A DNA stretch of 64,000 nucleotides from Bacillus sp. E(2018) (GCF_005503015.1 NZ_SCOL01000001.1:2412325-2476324); one strand, 5' to 3'. Positions 1 through 7,973 are shown, counted from the stretch's first letter. The notes: generated by a model not told the origin, from the letters alone. Translations and numbers: made by a program.

Positions 1-753
1 GAAACGCCGCTCTTTATCTTTCATCTGCTCATCTTATTCACTTGTAGCTTAACGGCAAAAGCCGGCATCGAAGTGATGGGCCGTATGTTTCATCTATTGA
101 TGTACATTTTGTTTTTCATATTCATCATTATGTTAATTCTGCCCTACAACACGTATGAGATCAAGAATCTGCTTCCTTTAGCTCCTTTAGGATTTAAGCC
201 CATCCTACACGGCGTTTATGTTGGTATTGGATTTCCTTATATGGATATTCTCTTCTTTGCCATGATTATCTATCTTGTAAAGCAAAAACCTGGGCAGTCT
301 ATCAATAAATGGCTCTATTTAGGTTTATTCATCAATGGAATCGTACTCACTCTAACCATTCTCTGTTCATTATTAGGCCTTGGGCCTTTAGTTTTTTTAA
401 AAAAATTCCCACTACACGTTCTTGCTCAGCTGATCAGTATTGGCGAGATCGTTGAACGTGTAGAAGCAATTTTTGGCATCGCATTAATTCTTGGAACGTA
501 CATGAAGATCTCTTTATTGCTGTTTATACTTGATCAAGCCCTTTCTACACTATTTAAAGTAAAAGCTGCACACTTTATTAACATCATCACAGCCGTCGTG
601 TTTTTGCTTTCTCTTACGATGTACAAAAACGAAATTGAATTAGGTGAATCTGGATCTTTCTTGCAGACCCCTGTAACGTTTATCTTTGGATTCTTACCTC
701 TTTTGCTCGTCGTACTTGTAGCGAAAGTGAAGAAAAAGAAAAAAACAGCTTAA
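1..753 (+). CDS. GerAB-family spore germination permease, 3' part
   Basis: The frame is open from the first base of the window, so the gene begins upstream; 250 codons plus stop are visible. The protein is almost entirely hydrophobic, with about six or seven membrane spans. It carries the run AKAGIEVMGRM near its start, the kind of motif that sits in the middle of GerAB/GerKB proteins, and it ends in a short Lys-rich tail. In this family the B subunit is the membrane-embedded, probably germinant-binding part of a spore germinant receptor in the inner spore membrane. The A and C partners are not visible downstream, because the next gene is convergent; they must lie upstream, or this is an orphan B gene. 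Family call is good; the specific receptor is unknown. Confidence 0.85.
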   Translation, partial: ETPLFIFHLLILFTCSLTAKAGIEVMGRMFHLLMYILFFIFIIMLILPYNTYEIKNLLPLAPLGFKPILHGVYVGIGFPYMDILFFAMIIYLVKQKPGQSINKWLYLGLFINGIVLTLTILCSLLGLGPLVFLKKFPLHVLAQLISIGEIVERVEAIFGIALILGTYMKISLLLFILDQALSTLFKVKAAHFINIITAVVFLLSLTMYKNEIELGESGSFLQTPVTFIFGFLPLLLVVLVAKVKKKKKTA

Positions 754-786
754 AAAAGAAGGCAAACCAAATGGTTGCCTTCTTTT
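752..786. terminator. bidirectional terminator between gerAB-like gene and MFS gene
   Basis: A hairpin with arms around GAAGGCAA and TTGCCTTC (one bulged A) is flanked by an A-run on the left and a T-run on the right. It lies in the 38-bp gap between two convergent genes and can serve both. Confidence 0.8.
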
Positions 787-791
787 CGCCT

Positions 792-2000
792 TTAAACTGT
801 TCTCTTTTCAAGTGATGCGCTCCATGCCGTTAAGAGAACTGCACCAAATACCATAACTCCGCCAATCCAAGGGGTATGAATGATACCTATAGAATCGACG
901 ATCATTCCTCCAACTGATGCTCCGATTGCGATTCCTAGATTAAATGCGGCAATATTAATGGCTGACGCAACATTTACTGCAGATGGTACATATCTTTCAG
1001 CCAGTTTCACAACATATACCTGTAGACCTGGAACGTTCATGAACGCTAAAAGTCCTAAAAAGAAGATTGTAACCGTCCCTGCAATTTTAAAAGGTGCTGT
1101 AAAAGTTAAGATCACTAATATAATCGCTTGAACAGCAAACATCCAAAACAAAGCTTTGATCGGATTCTTATCTGCGGCTTTGCCTCCTACCGTATTTCCG
1201 ATTGCAACCGCAATACCATATCCTAACAAAATCCAACTTACAGATTTTGGAGCATACCCTGTTACATCTTCTAAGATAGGCGCTAAATACGTAAATGCTA
1301 CAAACGTTCCACCGTAACCAAGAGCAGTAATCGCAAAAGCTAACAACAAACGACCGTTTTTAATGATCTTGAGTTGATCTTTTAAACTTGATGGTGGTGC
1401 TTCTTTCAAATTCTTCGGAACTAAGATCGCACTAGCGATAATCGCAACAATACCTAGTAGAGCAACTGCCCAAAACGTAGCTCTCCATCCAAAGGTTTGT
1501 CCAATAAATGTTCCAAGTGGCACCCCTGTCACAGTCGCTACCGTAAGGCCTGTAAACATGAATGCGATCGCGCTTGCACGTTTATGTTCGGGCACAAGAT
1601 CCGCTGCGATTGTTGCCCCTATAGAAAAGAACACACCGTGAGAAAATGCTGTAATGAATCGTGCGATCAATAGCAGTGTAAAACTTGTGGATAGCGCTGC
1701 AACCATGTTACCTGCAATAAAAACGACCATTAACAGAAGTAACAATGTCTTTCTGTTCATTTTGTTCGTTAACGCTGTAAGAACTGGTGCGCCGAATGCG
1801 ACACCCATTGCATATCCAGAAATGAGTAATCCTGCTAAGGTGATTGAAATGTTAAGATCTGATGCTAATGAAGATAAAAGTCCTACAGGCACAAACTCAG
1901 TTGTACCAATACCAAATGCCGAAATGGCTAATGCTAATAACGCGGGAAAACCACCTTTTGGCTTCGATGCGTTTTCCGTTTGAACGGCTGTTGAATTCAT
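792..2000 (-). CDS. MFS exporter, DHA1 type (YtbD/AraJ-like)
   Basis: A 402-residue, 12-span major facilitator protein with the family's usual length and an N-terminal cytoplasmic stretch before the first span. The loop between spans 2 and 3 (about residues 74-86) has the MFS motif A position, and a second MFS-like loop lies mid-protein. A GGAGGGAA ribosome site precedes the ATG by about 8 bases. It is divergent from an HxlR regulator, the same arrangement I recall for ytbD/ytcD of B. subtilis, so substrate-induced efflux controlled by that regulator is the likely design. The substrate cannot be told from sequence; relatives are annotated as purine nucleoside or drug exporters. Confidence 0.85.
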   Translation of the reverse strand: MNSTAVQTENASKPKGGFPALLALAISAFGIGTTEFVPVGLLSSLASDLNISITLAGLLISGYAMGVAFGAPVLTALTNKMNRKTLLLLLMVVFIAGNMVAALSTSFTLLLIARFITAFSHGVFFSIGATIAADLVPEHKRASAIAFMFTGLTVATVTGVPLGTFIGQTFGWRATFWAVALLGIVAIIASAILVPKNLKEAPPSSLKDQLKIIKNGRLLLAFAITALGYGGTFVAFTYLAPILEDVTGYAPKSVSWILLGYGIAVAIGNTVGGKAADKNPIKALFWMFAVQAIILVILTFTAPFKIAGTVTIFFLGLLAFMNVPGLQVYVVKLAERYVPSAVNVASAINIAAFNLGIAIGASVGGMIVDSIGIIHTPWIGGVMVFGAVLLTAWSASLEKRTV

Positions 2001-2030
2001 CTATGATTCCCTCCATTGATTTTAGTTGGT

Positions 2031-2047
2031 GAATGAACTAGTCATTC
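2031..2047. promoter_or_regulatory. palindrome GAATGA-N5-TCATTC upstream of MFS gene
   Basis: A 17-bp inverted repeat starts 30 bases upstream of the MFS start codon. Its arms (GAATGA/TCATTC) look like a TetR-family operator rather than an HxlR site. No TetR gene is adjacent; the nearest visible one is at 18.9-19.5 kb. Function is inferred only. Confidence 0.4.
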
Positions 2048-2083
2048 GGATGACTTGATGCTATTATGAAATATACGCAAACT

Positions 2084-2128
2084 AAAAGTAAGTACGCACT
2101 TTTAAGTAATGTAGGCACTTTTAAGTAA
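2084..2128. promoter_or_regulatory. putative HxlR operator region with 14-bp direct repeat
   Basis: The divergent promoter region holds GCACTTTTAAGTAA twice (2096-2109 and 2115-2128, offset 19 bp). An inverted pair, AAAAGT/ACTTTT, is centred on GTAC (2084-2103). HxlR proteins bind as dimers to such dyads, and the site lies between the regulator and the exporter it probably controls. Confidence 0.5.
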
Positions 2129-2154
2129 CAATTAAGCGATAGAGGTGATTATGG

Positions 2155-2511
2155 ATGAAAAAATACAACATACCTGTTGAAGCTGCACTAGAAGTGATCG
2201 GAGGCAAGTGGAAAGTCGTCATTCTCTGCCATCTTATAAAAGATAAACGAAGAACCGGAGAGTTGAAGCGATTAATGCCAGGAATCACACAAAAGATGCT
2301 CACACAACAACTTCGAGAACTTGAAGATGATGGGGTTATCCTCCGTGAAGTATACAATCAGGTTCCTCCACGTGTTGAATATTCTCTGACTGATTATGGA
2401 TGGTCTTTAAAAGGGATTTTAGATTCACTTTGCGCATGGGGTGAGCAACATATCGAGAAAACTTATCCTAATAAAGACGATGTTTTGGTCCAGACAGAAG
2501 AACTCGTTTAA
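2155..2511 (+). CDS. HxlR-family winged-helix regulator (YtcD-like)
   Basis: 118 residues, the usual size of the family. Residues 11-26 hold the typical HxlR opening with GGKWK, followed by the wing region and the PPRVEYSLT stretch that closes the domain. There is no Cys in the N-terminal position used by redox-sensing members such as YodB, so a ligand-sensing mode is more likely than thiol sensing. The ATG at 2155 is preceded by GAGGTG; an ATG four bases earlier is in another frame and stops at once. It is divergent from the MFS exporter and probably represses it and itself through the repeats at 2084-2128. Confidence 0.9.
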   Translation: MKKYNIPVEAALEVIGGKWKVVILCHLIKDKRRTGELKRLMPGITQKMLTQQLRELEDDGVILREVYNQVPPRVEYSLTDYGWSLKGILDSLCAWGEQHIEKTYPNKDDVLVQTEELV

Positions 2512-2516
2512 ATCAT

Positions 2517-2547
2517 AAAAATGACAGCCACCGTGGCTGTCATTTTT
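2517..2547 (+). terminator. terminator of HxlR gene
   Basis: Arms ATGACAGCC (2521-2529) and GGCTGTCAT (2535-2543) are followed by five Ts, immediately downstream of the HxlR stop codon. Confidence 0.85.
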
Positions 2548-2629
2548 AGTTTTAACTACCAAATAATATTCTTCACGATTGATTAATACATTGTTAGAAG
2601 AAATGAACATTCACATAGGGGGACTTGTG

Positions 2630-4090
2630 ATGAATAGGAACCGTTTAACAGTTGAGGGAATGCTAGATGTTATTCATAACGGTTTACCTATGACAAACTC
2701 TCCACAGAAGGTTGTTATCGTTGGAGCTGGCATGGCAGGACTCGTCGCATCAACCCTATTAAAGAATGCTGGACACGAAGTTATCTTATTAGAATCTACC
2801 CATCGAGTAGGTGGACGTATCTATACAGTAAGAGCGCCTTTTACACAAGGTAACTATTACGAAGCAGGCGCGATGCGAATTCCTGAGATGCATAAACTTG
2901 TTTTAGCGTACATTAAAAAACATAATCTTGCCATTAATGAATTCGTAAACAGCAATCCTCATGACCTTCTTTTGGTCAATGGCATTCGGACCACTTACGG
3001 TGCTTATGAGAAAGATCCCGATAGCTTAGGATTTCCAGTCTTAGAAAATGAAAAAGGAAAAACGGCTGAGGAGCTGATCGCTTATGCCGTTCAGCCGATT
3101 GCAGATTTCATTGATCGTGATCCTGATAAAAACTGGCCGATCATCATTCAAAACTTCCAACAATATTCTCTCGATAACTATCTACGCAACAACCCTTACG
3201 GAAGGTCCTTATCCGCTGGAGCCATTGATATGATCAAAGTCCTTCTGTCACTTGAAGGTCTTCCCGAGCTCTCACTTTTGGAGATGCTTCGAGATATTTT
3301 AATCATTTTTAAAAAGCCTCCACTTAAATATTTTGAAGTAACAGGTGGTTACGATCAGCTGCCTCGTGCTTTTCTTAGAGAACTAAGGCATCATATCTAT
3401 TTTGGCCAGAAGCTAACTAGATTAGTGCAGACGGAGTCTTCCGTTAAACTATTTACAGAAAGTCCTCAAACACTTCATCGTTTTTCATTTGAAGCAGACA
3501 AAGTTTTAATTACGCTTCCCTTTTCCGTTCTTAATTTTGTAGACTTTGAACCATACAATTCTCTCTCCTATCTAAAAAGAAAAGCGATTCGGGAACTACA
3601 TTATGTACCATCGATTAAGATTGGAATTGAATTTAAACATCGCTTTTGGGAAAAAAATGGCCTTTCTGGAGGAAAAACCGTCACGGATCAAGCTACACGC
3701 TTCACTCATTATCCCAGTCGTATTCGGCAAGACATCCCATCAGGTGTCGTGATTGGTAGTTATACATGGGAAGACGATACGTTTCCCTGGAGAAGTTCAT
3801 CGAATGAGATGAAAATTAAAGAAACTTTAAAATATCTCGCTCAGTTTCACGGTGATCATATTTATCAGCACTTTGTTACAGGATTTAGCCATGACTGGTC
3901 AACAGATCCACATGCAGGTGGATGCTTTACCATGTTTAAACCCTATCAGGAATTAGAGTTGTTTGAAGCCATAAAAGCTCCAGAAGGAAGACTTCATTTT
4001 GCCGGTGAGCATACTACACTCAAGCATGGCTGGGTTGAAGGAGCAGTAGAGTCAGGCATCAGAGCTGCGATTGAGATGAATACCATTTAG
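2630..4090 (+). CDS. flavin-dependent amine/L-amino-acid oxidase
   Basis: 486 residues from the ATG at 2630, chosen because AGGGGGA lies just before it; the open frame extends 17 codons further up without a ribosome site. Residues about 28-60 form the Rossmann FAD site (VVIVGAGMAG, then an acidic residue and VGGRIYT). Near the C-terminus FAGEHTT...GWVEGAVESG is the second FAD-binding signature of the flavin amine oxidase family. By family it oxidises an amine or amino acid with release of ammonia and hydrogen peroxide; YobN-like proteins of Bacillus are similar in size. No signal peptide is visible, so it is probably cytosolic. It stands alone between two terminators. Confidence 0.85.
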   Translation: MNRNRLTVEGMLDVIHNGLPMTNSPQKVVIVGAGMAGLVASTLLKNAGHEVILLESTHRVGGRIYTVRAPFTQGNYYEAGAMRIPEMHKLVLAYIKKHNLAINEFVNSNPHDLLLVNGIRTTYGAYEKDPDSLGFPVLENEKGKTAEELIAYAVQPIADFIDRDPDKNWPIIIQNFQQYSLDNYLRNNPYGRSLSAGAIDMIKVLLSLEGLPELSLLEMLRDILIIFKKPPLKYFEVTGGYDQLPRAFLRELRHHIYFGQKLTRLVQTESSVKLFTESPQTLHRFSFEADKVLITLPFSVLNFVDFEPYNSLSYLKRKAIRELHYVPSIKIGIEFKHRFWEKNGLSGGKTVTDQATRFTHYPSRIRQDIPSGVVIGSYTWEDDTFPWRSSSNEMKIKETLKYLAQFHGDHIYQHFVTGFSHDWSTDPHAGGCFTMFKPYQELELFEAIKAPEGRLHFAGEHTTLKHGWVEGAVESGIRAAIEMNTI

Positions 4091-4108
4091 CACTCTAACC
4101 ATACGTAA

Positions 4109-4146
4109 AAAAACGAGCCGATTGCATGAGATATCGGCTCGTTTTA
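4109..4146. terminator. bidirectional terminator, amine oxidase / DinB
   Basis: Arms ACGAGCCGAT (4113-4122) and ATCGGCTCGT (4133-4142), with A-run before and T-run after, lie in the gap between convergent genes. Confidence 0.85.
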
Positions 4147-4158
4147 TTAAACAAATGT

Positions 4159-4680
4159 TTAATTTTTGGATAAGTATCGCTCTATGATGATATTACGATG
4201 ATGTATTTCGTGGCCCGATATGATCATCATTAGGGCACGAGTAGTAACAGGATGCCCATTAGCCGTTCCTTTCCTTTGTAAAGCCTTATTACTCAAACTT
4301 TTAATAAGCTGGATTGTCGCCAAACGCACTGCAACAAAATGTTCTAGTAAATCTCCCGCCGGGATGTCATCAAAGCCTGCTTCCTCTACATAAGCATTTT
4401 CATCATATCCAGGAAGTGAGGTTGTTTCACCTCTTGCGATCGATAGTAAACGATAACTCATGATCCTCTCTGTATCAGTAATGTGACCGATCACTTCTTT
4501 TACACTCCACTTCCCTGTTGCATATCGGTAGGAAAGCTGTTCATCACTTAACATGCTTATGATTCCAACTGTTTCTTTCATTTGAGCTGTCAAAACTTCA
4601 ATGACATCCCCTTCAGGTACTAAGCTTACATATCCCTTATAGTATTCTGCATACTCATATGCTTCTGAACCCATCCCCAT
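4159..4680 (-). CDS. DinB-superfamily protein
   Basis: 174 residues from the ATG at 4680; the open frame extends 36 codons upstream, but the ribosome site (AAGGAAAGGGATGAGG) is just before this ATG. Predicted as the four-helix DinB/YfiT fold. The three metal-ligand positions of that fold are visible as a His in the VIGHITDTE helix and the pair in GHEIHH near the C-terminus. DinB proteins are metal-dependent enzymes or thiol S-transferases (bacillithiol in Firmicutes), but most are uncharacterised. The gene is monocistronic and nothing around it hints at a substrate. Confidence 0.8.
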   Translation of the reverse strand: MGMGSEAYEYAEYYKGYVSLVPEGDVIEVLTAQMKETVGIISMLSDEQLSYRYATGKWSVKEVIGHITDTERIMSYRLLSIARGETTSLPGYDENAYVEEAGFDDIPAGDLLEHFVAVRLATIQLIKSLSNKALQRKGTANGHPVTTRALMMIISGHEIHHRNIIIERYLSKN

Positions 4681-4921
4681 AGCCTCATCCCTTTCCTTAA
4701 GTAACGTATAATTGTATTTTTCTACTAATGCTATAAAAAAACAAGAAATACGAAAGTTCCTTATATGTTGATGAAGTTTGTCCCCCAAAATGTTTAACTC
4801 TAGCAGTCACAATTAATAAAGATTTTAGTCTAACATACAAGCTATACATATACTTTGTACATAAAATAAAAGAAGGTATCTAAAACCATCATATTAAACA
4901 GGAAACCAGATTTTACTCTAC

Positions 4922-4985
4922 AAAGCATCCATCACTTATACACAAGGATTGAACCATCTTTTGATGAGTTCGATGCTTTTTTTTT
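4922..4985 (+). promoter_or_regulatory. orphan plus-strand terminator hairpin in ribA leader
   Basis: The 406-base region 4681-5086 between divergent DinB and ribA holds no gene. It contains AAAGCATC (4922-4929) and GATGCTTT (4972-4979) followed by nine Ts. Inside the loop is a second stem, GAACCATC-TTTT-GATGAGTTC (4951-4971). No plus-strand gene lies upstream that would need a terminator, so it may be an attenuator in a leader RNA of the ribA operon. I do not see the conserved FMN riboswitch elements. A TATAAAAT box downstream, at about 5028, could instead provide a promoter after the hairpin. Confidence 0.5.
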
Positions 4986-5086
4986 CCAAAGAGAGCAAAA
5001 CACTACTTTCATTTGATTTATCTGGTATAAAATAAACATATTCATATAAAACCTAAAATACGCATGATTAACAAAGGGGTATAAGT

Positions 5087-5842
5087 ATGTTACAAAGTAA
5101 AAATTTAAGAGAAAAAGTTCTTTCTATTCTTGAAGATAAAATTCAACTCATAAAAAAAGATGAAGGGGCGATCTATCTAGTAGGTCCCATCAAACTACCT
5201 GTTAATTTATATGGAGAAACCGTTGTTTTTAACTGGTACTGCTGGTTAGAAGGTTGTGAGCAGACCGAGAACTTTGAAGAAGTGATCGATAAGCTATCTT
5301 CTGCGAACTTGGCTGAATATCAACAGTCCAGCGTTTTAGTATATGGTGACTTTGCTTACAATGATGAGGCACTTATTCGCATGCACTCCATTTGTCACAC
5401 GGGCGATATTTTTGGCAGCAAGAGATGTGACTGCGGATACCAGTTAAAGCAGTCGATGAAAATGATCGTAGAACATGGGACTGGTGCACTCTTTTATTTA
5501 GCAAACCATGAAGGCCGTGGTATCGGTCTATTTAGTAAAGCGATGGCTTACCTCCTTCAGGAAAGTGGACAAGATACAGTAGAAGCGAACGAAAGCCTTG
5601 GATTTGTAGATGATTCTAGAAATTACGAAGACGCTATTGAAGTATTAAAAGCATTACGTTCAAAACCCGTTACACTCATCACAAACAATCCGAAAAAATT
5701 AGAAGCACTTCATCAGGCTGGTCTTTCTGTTACAGCAAGAGCACCGATCTGGGGTGACGTTTCGGAGTATAATGAGAAGTATCTGCAAACCAAGATCAAT
5801 CGATCTGGCCACTTAGATGAGGGAGTATTCACGAATGAGTAG
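5087..5842 (+). CDS. ribA: GTP cyclohydrolase II (stand-alone RibA paralogue)
   Basis: 251 residues. The zinc Cys triad is C103, C114 and C116 in CHTGDIFGSKRCDCG. HEGRGIGL is at 141-148. Tyr155, Asp176 and Arg178 match E. coli RibA Tyr105, Asp126 and Arg128, and ITNNPKK is at 198-204, so the enzyme looks catalytically complete. By family it opens GTP to the 2,5-diaminopyrimidine ribosyl phosphate, formate and pyrophosphate, the first step of riboflavin synthesis. Unlike the fused RibBA I know from Bacillus, there is no DHBP synthase domain; the first 85 residues are a different, short region. The motif is of the GHEGR type rather than the RQEGR type of B. subtilis. Its last 8 bases overlap ribD. 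AAAGGGG precedes the ATG. Confidence 0.87.
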   Translation: MLQSKNLREKVLSILEDKIQLIKKDEGAIYLVGPIKLPVNLYGETVVFNWYCWLEGCEQTENFEEVIDKLSSANLAEYQQSSVLVYGDFAYNDEALIRMHSICHTGDIFGSKRCDCGYQLKQSMKMIVEHGTGALFYLANHEGRGIGLFSKAMAYLLQESGQDTVEANESLGFVDDSRNYEDAIEVLKALRSKPVTLITNNPKKLEALHQAGLSVTARAPIWGDVSEYNEKYLQTKINRSGHLDEGVFTNE

Positions 5843-6923
5843 TCACGAATTCTACATGCAGCTCGCCTTAAATAATGCACAAGCGATGAAAGGTCAAACA
5901 GATCCCAACCCTTTGGTGGGGTCTGTGATTGTAAATCACAACGAGATCGTTGGAGTTGGTACTCACCTTAAAGCTGGTGAACCTCACGCTGAAGTTCATG
6001 CCATTCGTATGGCTGGAGAGAAAGCGAAAGGCGGTACGATTTATGTTACACTTGAACCCTGCTCTCACCACGGACGAACAGGGCCTTGTGCTGTAGCGAT
6101 CGTAGAAGCTGGAATTAAGAAAGTGGTCATCGCTGCATTAGATCCGAACCCGCTCGTATCCGGAAAAGGCGTACAAATTTTAAAAGATGCAGGAATCGAA
6201 GTGGAAACTGGAATCCTTCGAGATGAATCAGAGCGTATGAATGAAGTATTCAACAAGTTTATCGTTCAAAAGATTCCTTTCGTAACTTTGAAATCAGGCA
6301 TCACGCTCGATGGAAAAATCGCGAGTCATACGAACAACAGCAAATGGATCACATCACCAGAAGCACGTGAAGATGTGCATAAATTGCGAAATGAGAATCG
6401 AGCCATACTTGTTGGCGTTAATACGGTTATTCATGATGATCCAGAATTAACGACCCGAATCCCCAACGGTCGTAATCCGCTACGAGTGATCATGGATTCG
6501 ACGCTTAAGATCCCGCTACAAGCTAAAGTAGTAACAGACCAGCTAACTGAAACCTGGGTATTTACAACTGAGAATCACAACAAGCAAAAAAAGCTACAAC
6601 TCGAAGCTCATGGTGTAAAAGTGTTCATTGCTGGTGAATCACGCGTTGATCCGCTTGAGGTTTTAAAAACACTAGGAAGTAATCTGATCTCTTCACTTTT
6701 GATCGAAGGTGGAGGTACGATTAACGCAGCTTTCCTAGAAAACAAGCTTGTTGATAAAGCCGTTTTTTACATCGCTCCTAAACTGATCGGTGGACAGCAT
6801 TCACCTTCATTTTTTGGTGGGACTGGAATCGAAAAAATGTCTGATGCTATCCAGCTGCAAGATCTTACAGTTACTCAAATCGGCCCTGATTATAAGTTTA
6901 CAAGTTATCCTAAATACGAATAA
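5835..6923 (+). CDS. ribD: bifunctional diaminopyrimidine deaminase / 5-amino-6-ribosylaminouracil reductase RibD
   Basis: 362 residues from the ATG at 5835, preceded by GAGGGAGT inside the end of ribA; the open frame begins 18 bases earlier without a ribosome site. The deaminase domain (about 1-140) has HAEVHA at 51-56 and PCSHHGRTGPC at 75-85, supplying His51, Glu53, Cys76 and Cys85 for zinc and catalysis. The reductase domain follows, with LKSGITLDGKIA, VGVNTVIHDDPELTTR and LIEGGGTI. It deaminates and then reduces the RibA product to 5-amino-6-ribitylaminouracil phosphate. The length matches known RibD. The 8-bp overlap with ribA indicates translational coupling. Confidence 0.93.
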   Translation: MSSHEFYMQLALNNAQAMKGQTDPNPLVGSVIVNHNEIVGVGTHLKAGEPHAEVHAIRMAGEKAKGGTIYVTLEPCSHHGRTGPCAVAIVEAGIKKVVIAALDPNPLVSGKGVQILKDAGIEVETGILRDESERMNEVFNKFIVQKIPFVTLKSGITLDGKIASHTNNSKWITSPEAREDVHKLRNENRAILVGVNTVIHDDPELTTRIPNGRNPLRVIMDSTLKIPLQAKVVTDQLTETWVFTTENHNKQKKLQLEAHGVKVFIAGESRVDPLEVLKTLGSNLISSLLIEGGGTINAAFLENKLVDKAVFYIAPKLIGGQHSPSFFGGTGIEKMSDAIQLQDLTVTQIGPDYKFTSYPKYE

Positions 6924-6936
6924 GAGGTATATATAA

Positions 6937-7515
6937 ATGAGATTTGGTTTTGACATTGATGATACGTTGATTAATCTTCGCCAACATGCTTTTCATATCT
7001 ACAATAAAAAATTAAAACAAGATGTTCCGATTGATGTTTTTGACACGATTGAAACCCTAGAGATTCATGAGCCGTTCGGTCTCTCCAAAAAGGAAGGCAA
7101 TCAGATGTGGATCGATTCTATGGAAGAGATTTATTTTACAGATTGTCCTGCATATCCTGATGCAGTTGAAGTACTACAAGAACTTCATAAAGAGGGGCAT
7201 GAAATCTTCTACATTACAGCAAGACCTGCAAAACATTGTGAAGAAACAAAGAAATGGGTCGAGAATGCTGGATTCCCGGTTCAAGAAGGTCGTTTCTTCT
7301 GTGGTATGAAAGATGAGGAGAAAATCCATACGATTAAAGATTTGAAACTGGATTTTTACTTTGATGACAAGCCCAATGTCTTAAATACCCTTACTGAAGA
7401 ACCTGTTCAGCTATATGTTAGACATCAAAATTACAACAAACATTTGGACATGCCTCGTTTAACGAATTGGTCAGAGTTAAAAGAAATTATAAAAAAACAT
7501 ACCGATAAAAAATAG
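6937..7515 (+). CDS. HAD-superfamily phosphatase / nucleotidase (YqfW-like)
   Basis: 192 residues. The HAD nucleophile motif is FDIDDT with Asp6 and Asp8; motif II is YITARP; the acidic motif IV is YFDDKP near residue 140. Size and motifs fit the 5'(3')-deoxyribonucleotidase-like family to which I believe B. subtilis YqfW belongs. It starts 14 bases after ribD with its own AAGAGGT site and ends before a strong terminator, so it is the last gene of the operon. The riboflavin pathway needs a HAD phosphatase to remove phosphate from the RibD product (YcsE, YwtE and YitU do this in B. subtilis). Position therefore suggests that role, but a nucleotide substrate is equally possible. Confidence 0.8.
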   Translation: MRFGFDIDDTLINLRQHAFHIYNKKLKQDVPIDVFDTIETLEIHEPFGLSKKEGNQMWIDSMEEIYFTDCPAYPDAVEVLQELHKEGHEIFYITARPAKHCEETKKWVENAGFPVQEGRFFCGMKDEEKIHTIKDLKLDFYFDDKPNVLNTLTEEPVQLYVRHQNYNKHLDMPRLTNWSELKEIIKKHTDKK

Positions 7516-7547
7516 TACGCAGTCTTTTGTTTGATGTTTCTTAAGAT

Positions 7548-7576
7548 AGCACGTTAAAAGACGTGCTGTTTTTTTA
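7548..7576 (+). terminator. terminator of ribA-ribD-HAD operon
   Basis: Arms AGCACGT (7548-7554) and ACGTGCT (7561-7567) are followed by G and a run of seven Ts. Confidence 0.85.
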
Positions 7577-7622
7577 TACTCACATTTTGGTGTATGGTAA
7601 TAAGACTGGAGGCTAAAATGAT

Positions 7623-7907
7623 ATGCTGCTATTCTTATTGCTTTGTTTACTCACTGCAGGTTTTTTTATAGAGATCTTTCAAAAACATATTTTAAAGGTG
7701 AAAGACCCTGATATTCATGAATTATGGGCAGAGTTAGAAAACGAAGAATGGTTCCAAGAAATAAACGATACCCCTGAGATCAAGAAGTGGATTGAACTAG
7801 ATAAACAGAACGGCTTACTGAGAGATCCCTACTATGTAAGAAAAATAATTGATCAGGGCGGACATCGTGAAGGTTACATACGCTACATATTAGATAAAAC
7901 AAAGTAA
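7623..7907 (+). CDS. small membrane-anchored protein, function unknown
   Basis: 94 residues. Residues 1-22 are a single hydrophobic segment without a clear cleavage site. The rest is a charged domain rich in Trp, Glu and Lys (LWAELENEEWFQEI, IKKWIEL). CTGGAGG precedes the ATG by about 9 bases; an ATG five bases earlier is in another frame. It is bounded by terminators on both sides and so is a single-gene unit. I do not recognise the family. Base composition is like the neighbours. Confidence 0.7.
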   Translation: MLLFLLLCLLTAGFFIEIFQKHILKVKDPDIHELWAELENEEWFQEINDTPEIKKWIELDKQNGLLRDPYYVRKIIDQGGHREGYIRYILDKTK

Positions 7908-7910
7908 TGG

Positions 7911-7946
7911 CTCAAACAAAAGGTTGATCTTTTGTTTGAGTTTTTT
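7911..7946 (+). terminator. terminator after small membrane protein gene
   Basis: Perfect 12-bp arms CTCAAACAAAAG (7911-7922) and CTTTTGTTTGAG (7929-7940) are followed by six Ts. Confidence 0.9.
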
Positions 7947-7960
7947 GTTTGCCTGAAGCA

Positions 7961-7973
7961 AACTCGCGGAATT
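7961..7973. repeat. solitary copy of the 50.8-kb array core (inverted)
   Basis: AACTCGCGGAATT is the exact reverse complement of the 13-base core of the first unit in the 21-bp array at 50828-50932. It stands alone in the gap before the germination operon. Confidence 0.45.

Noticed and set aside
880..1131. Plus-strand ORFs inside the MFS gene and similar antisense frames throughout
   Set aside because: No ribosome sites, and the opposite strand encodes clear protein families; these are shadows.
2031..2047. Palindrome as a mobile-element end or attachment site
   Set aside because: No integrase or transposase genes are present anywhere in the window and there is no second matching end; an operator is the simpler reading.
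4800..5086. FMN riboswitch before ribA
   Set aside because: I looked for the conserved FMN aptamer segments and did not find them; only the terminator-like hairpin is present.
5507..5530. Altered GTP cyclohydrolase II active site (NHEGR instead of RQEGR)
   Set aside because: A GHEGR-type motif is common in RibA proteins of other bacteria, and the zinc Cys, Tyr155, Asp176 and Arg178 are conserved, so this is normal variation and not evidence of a new reaction.
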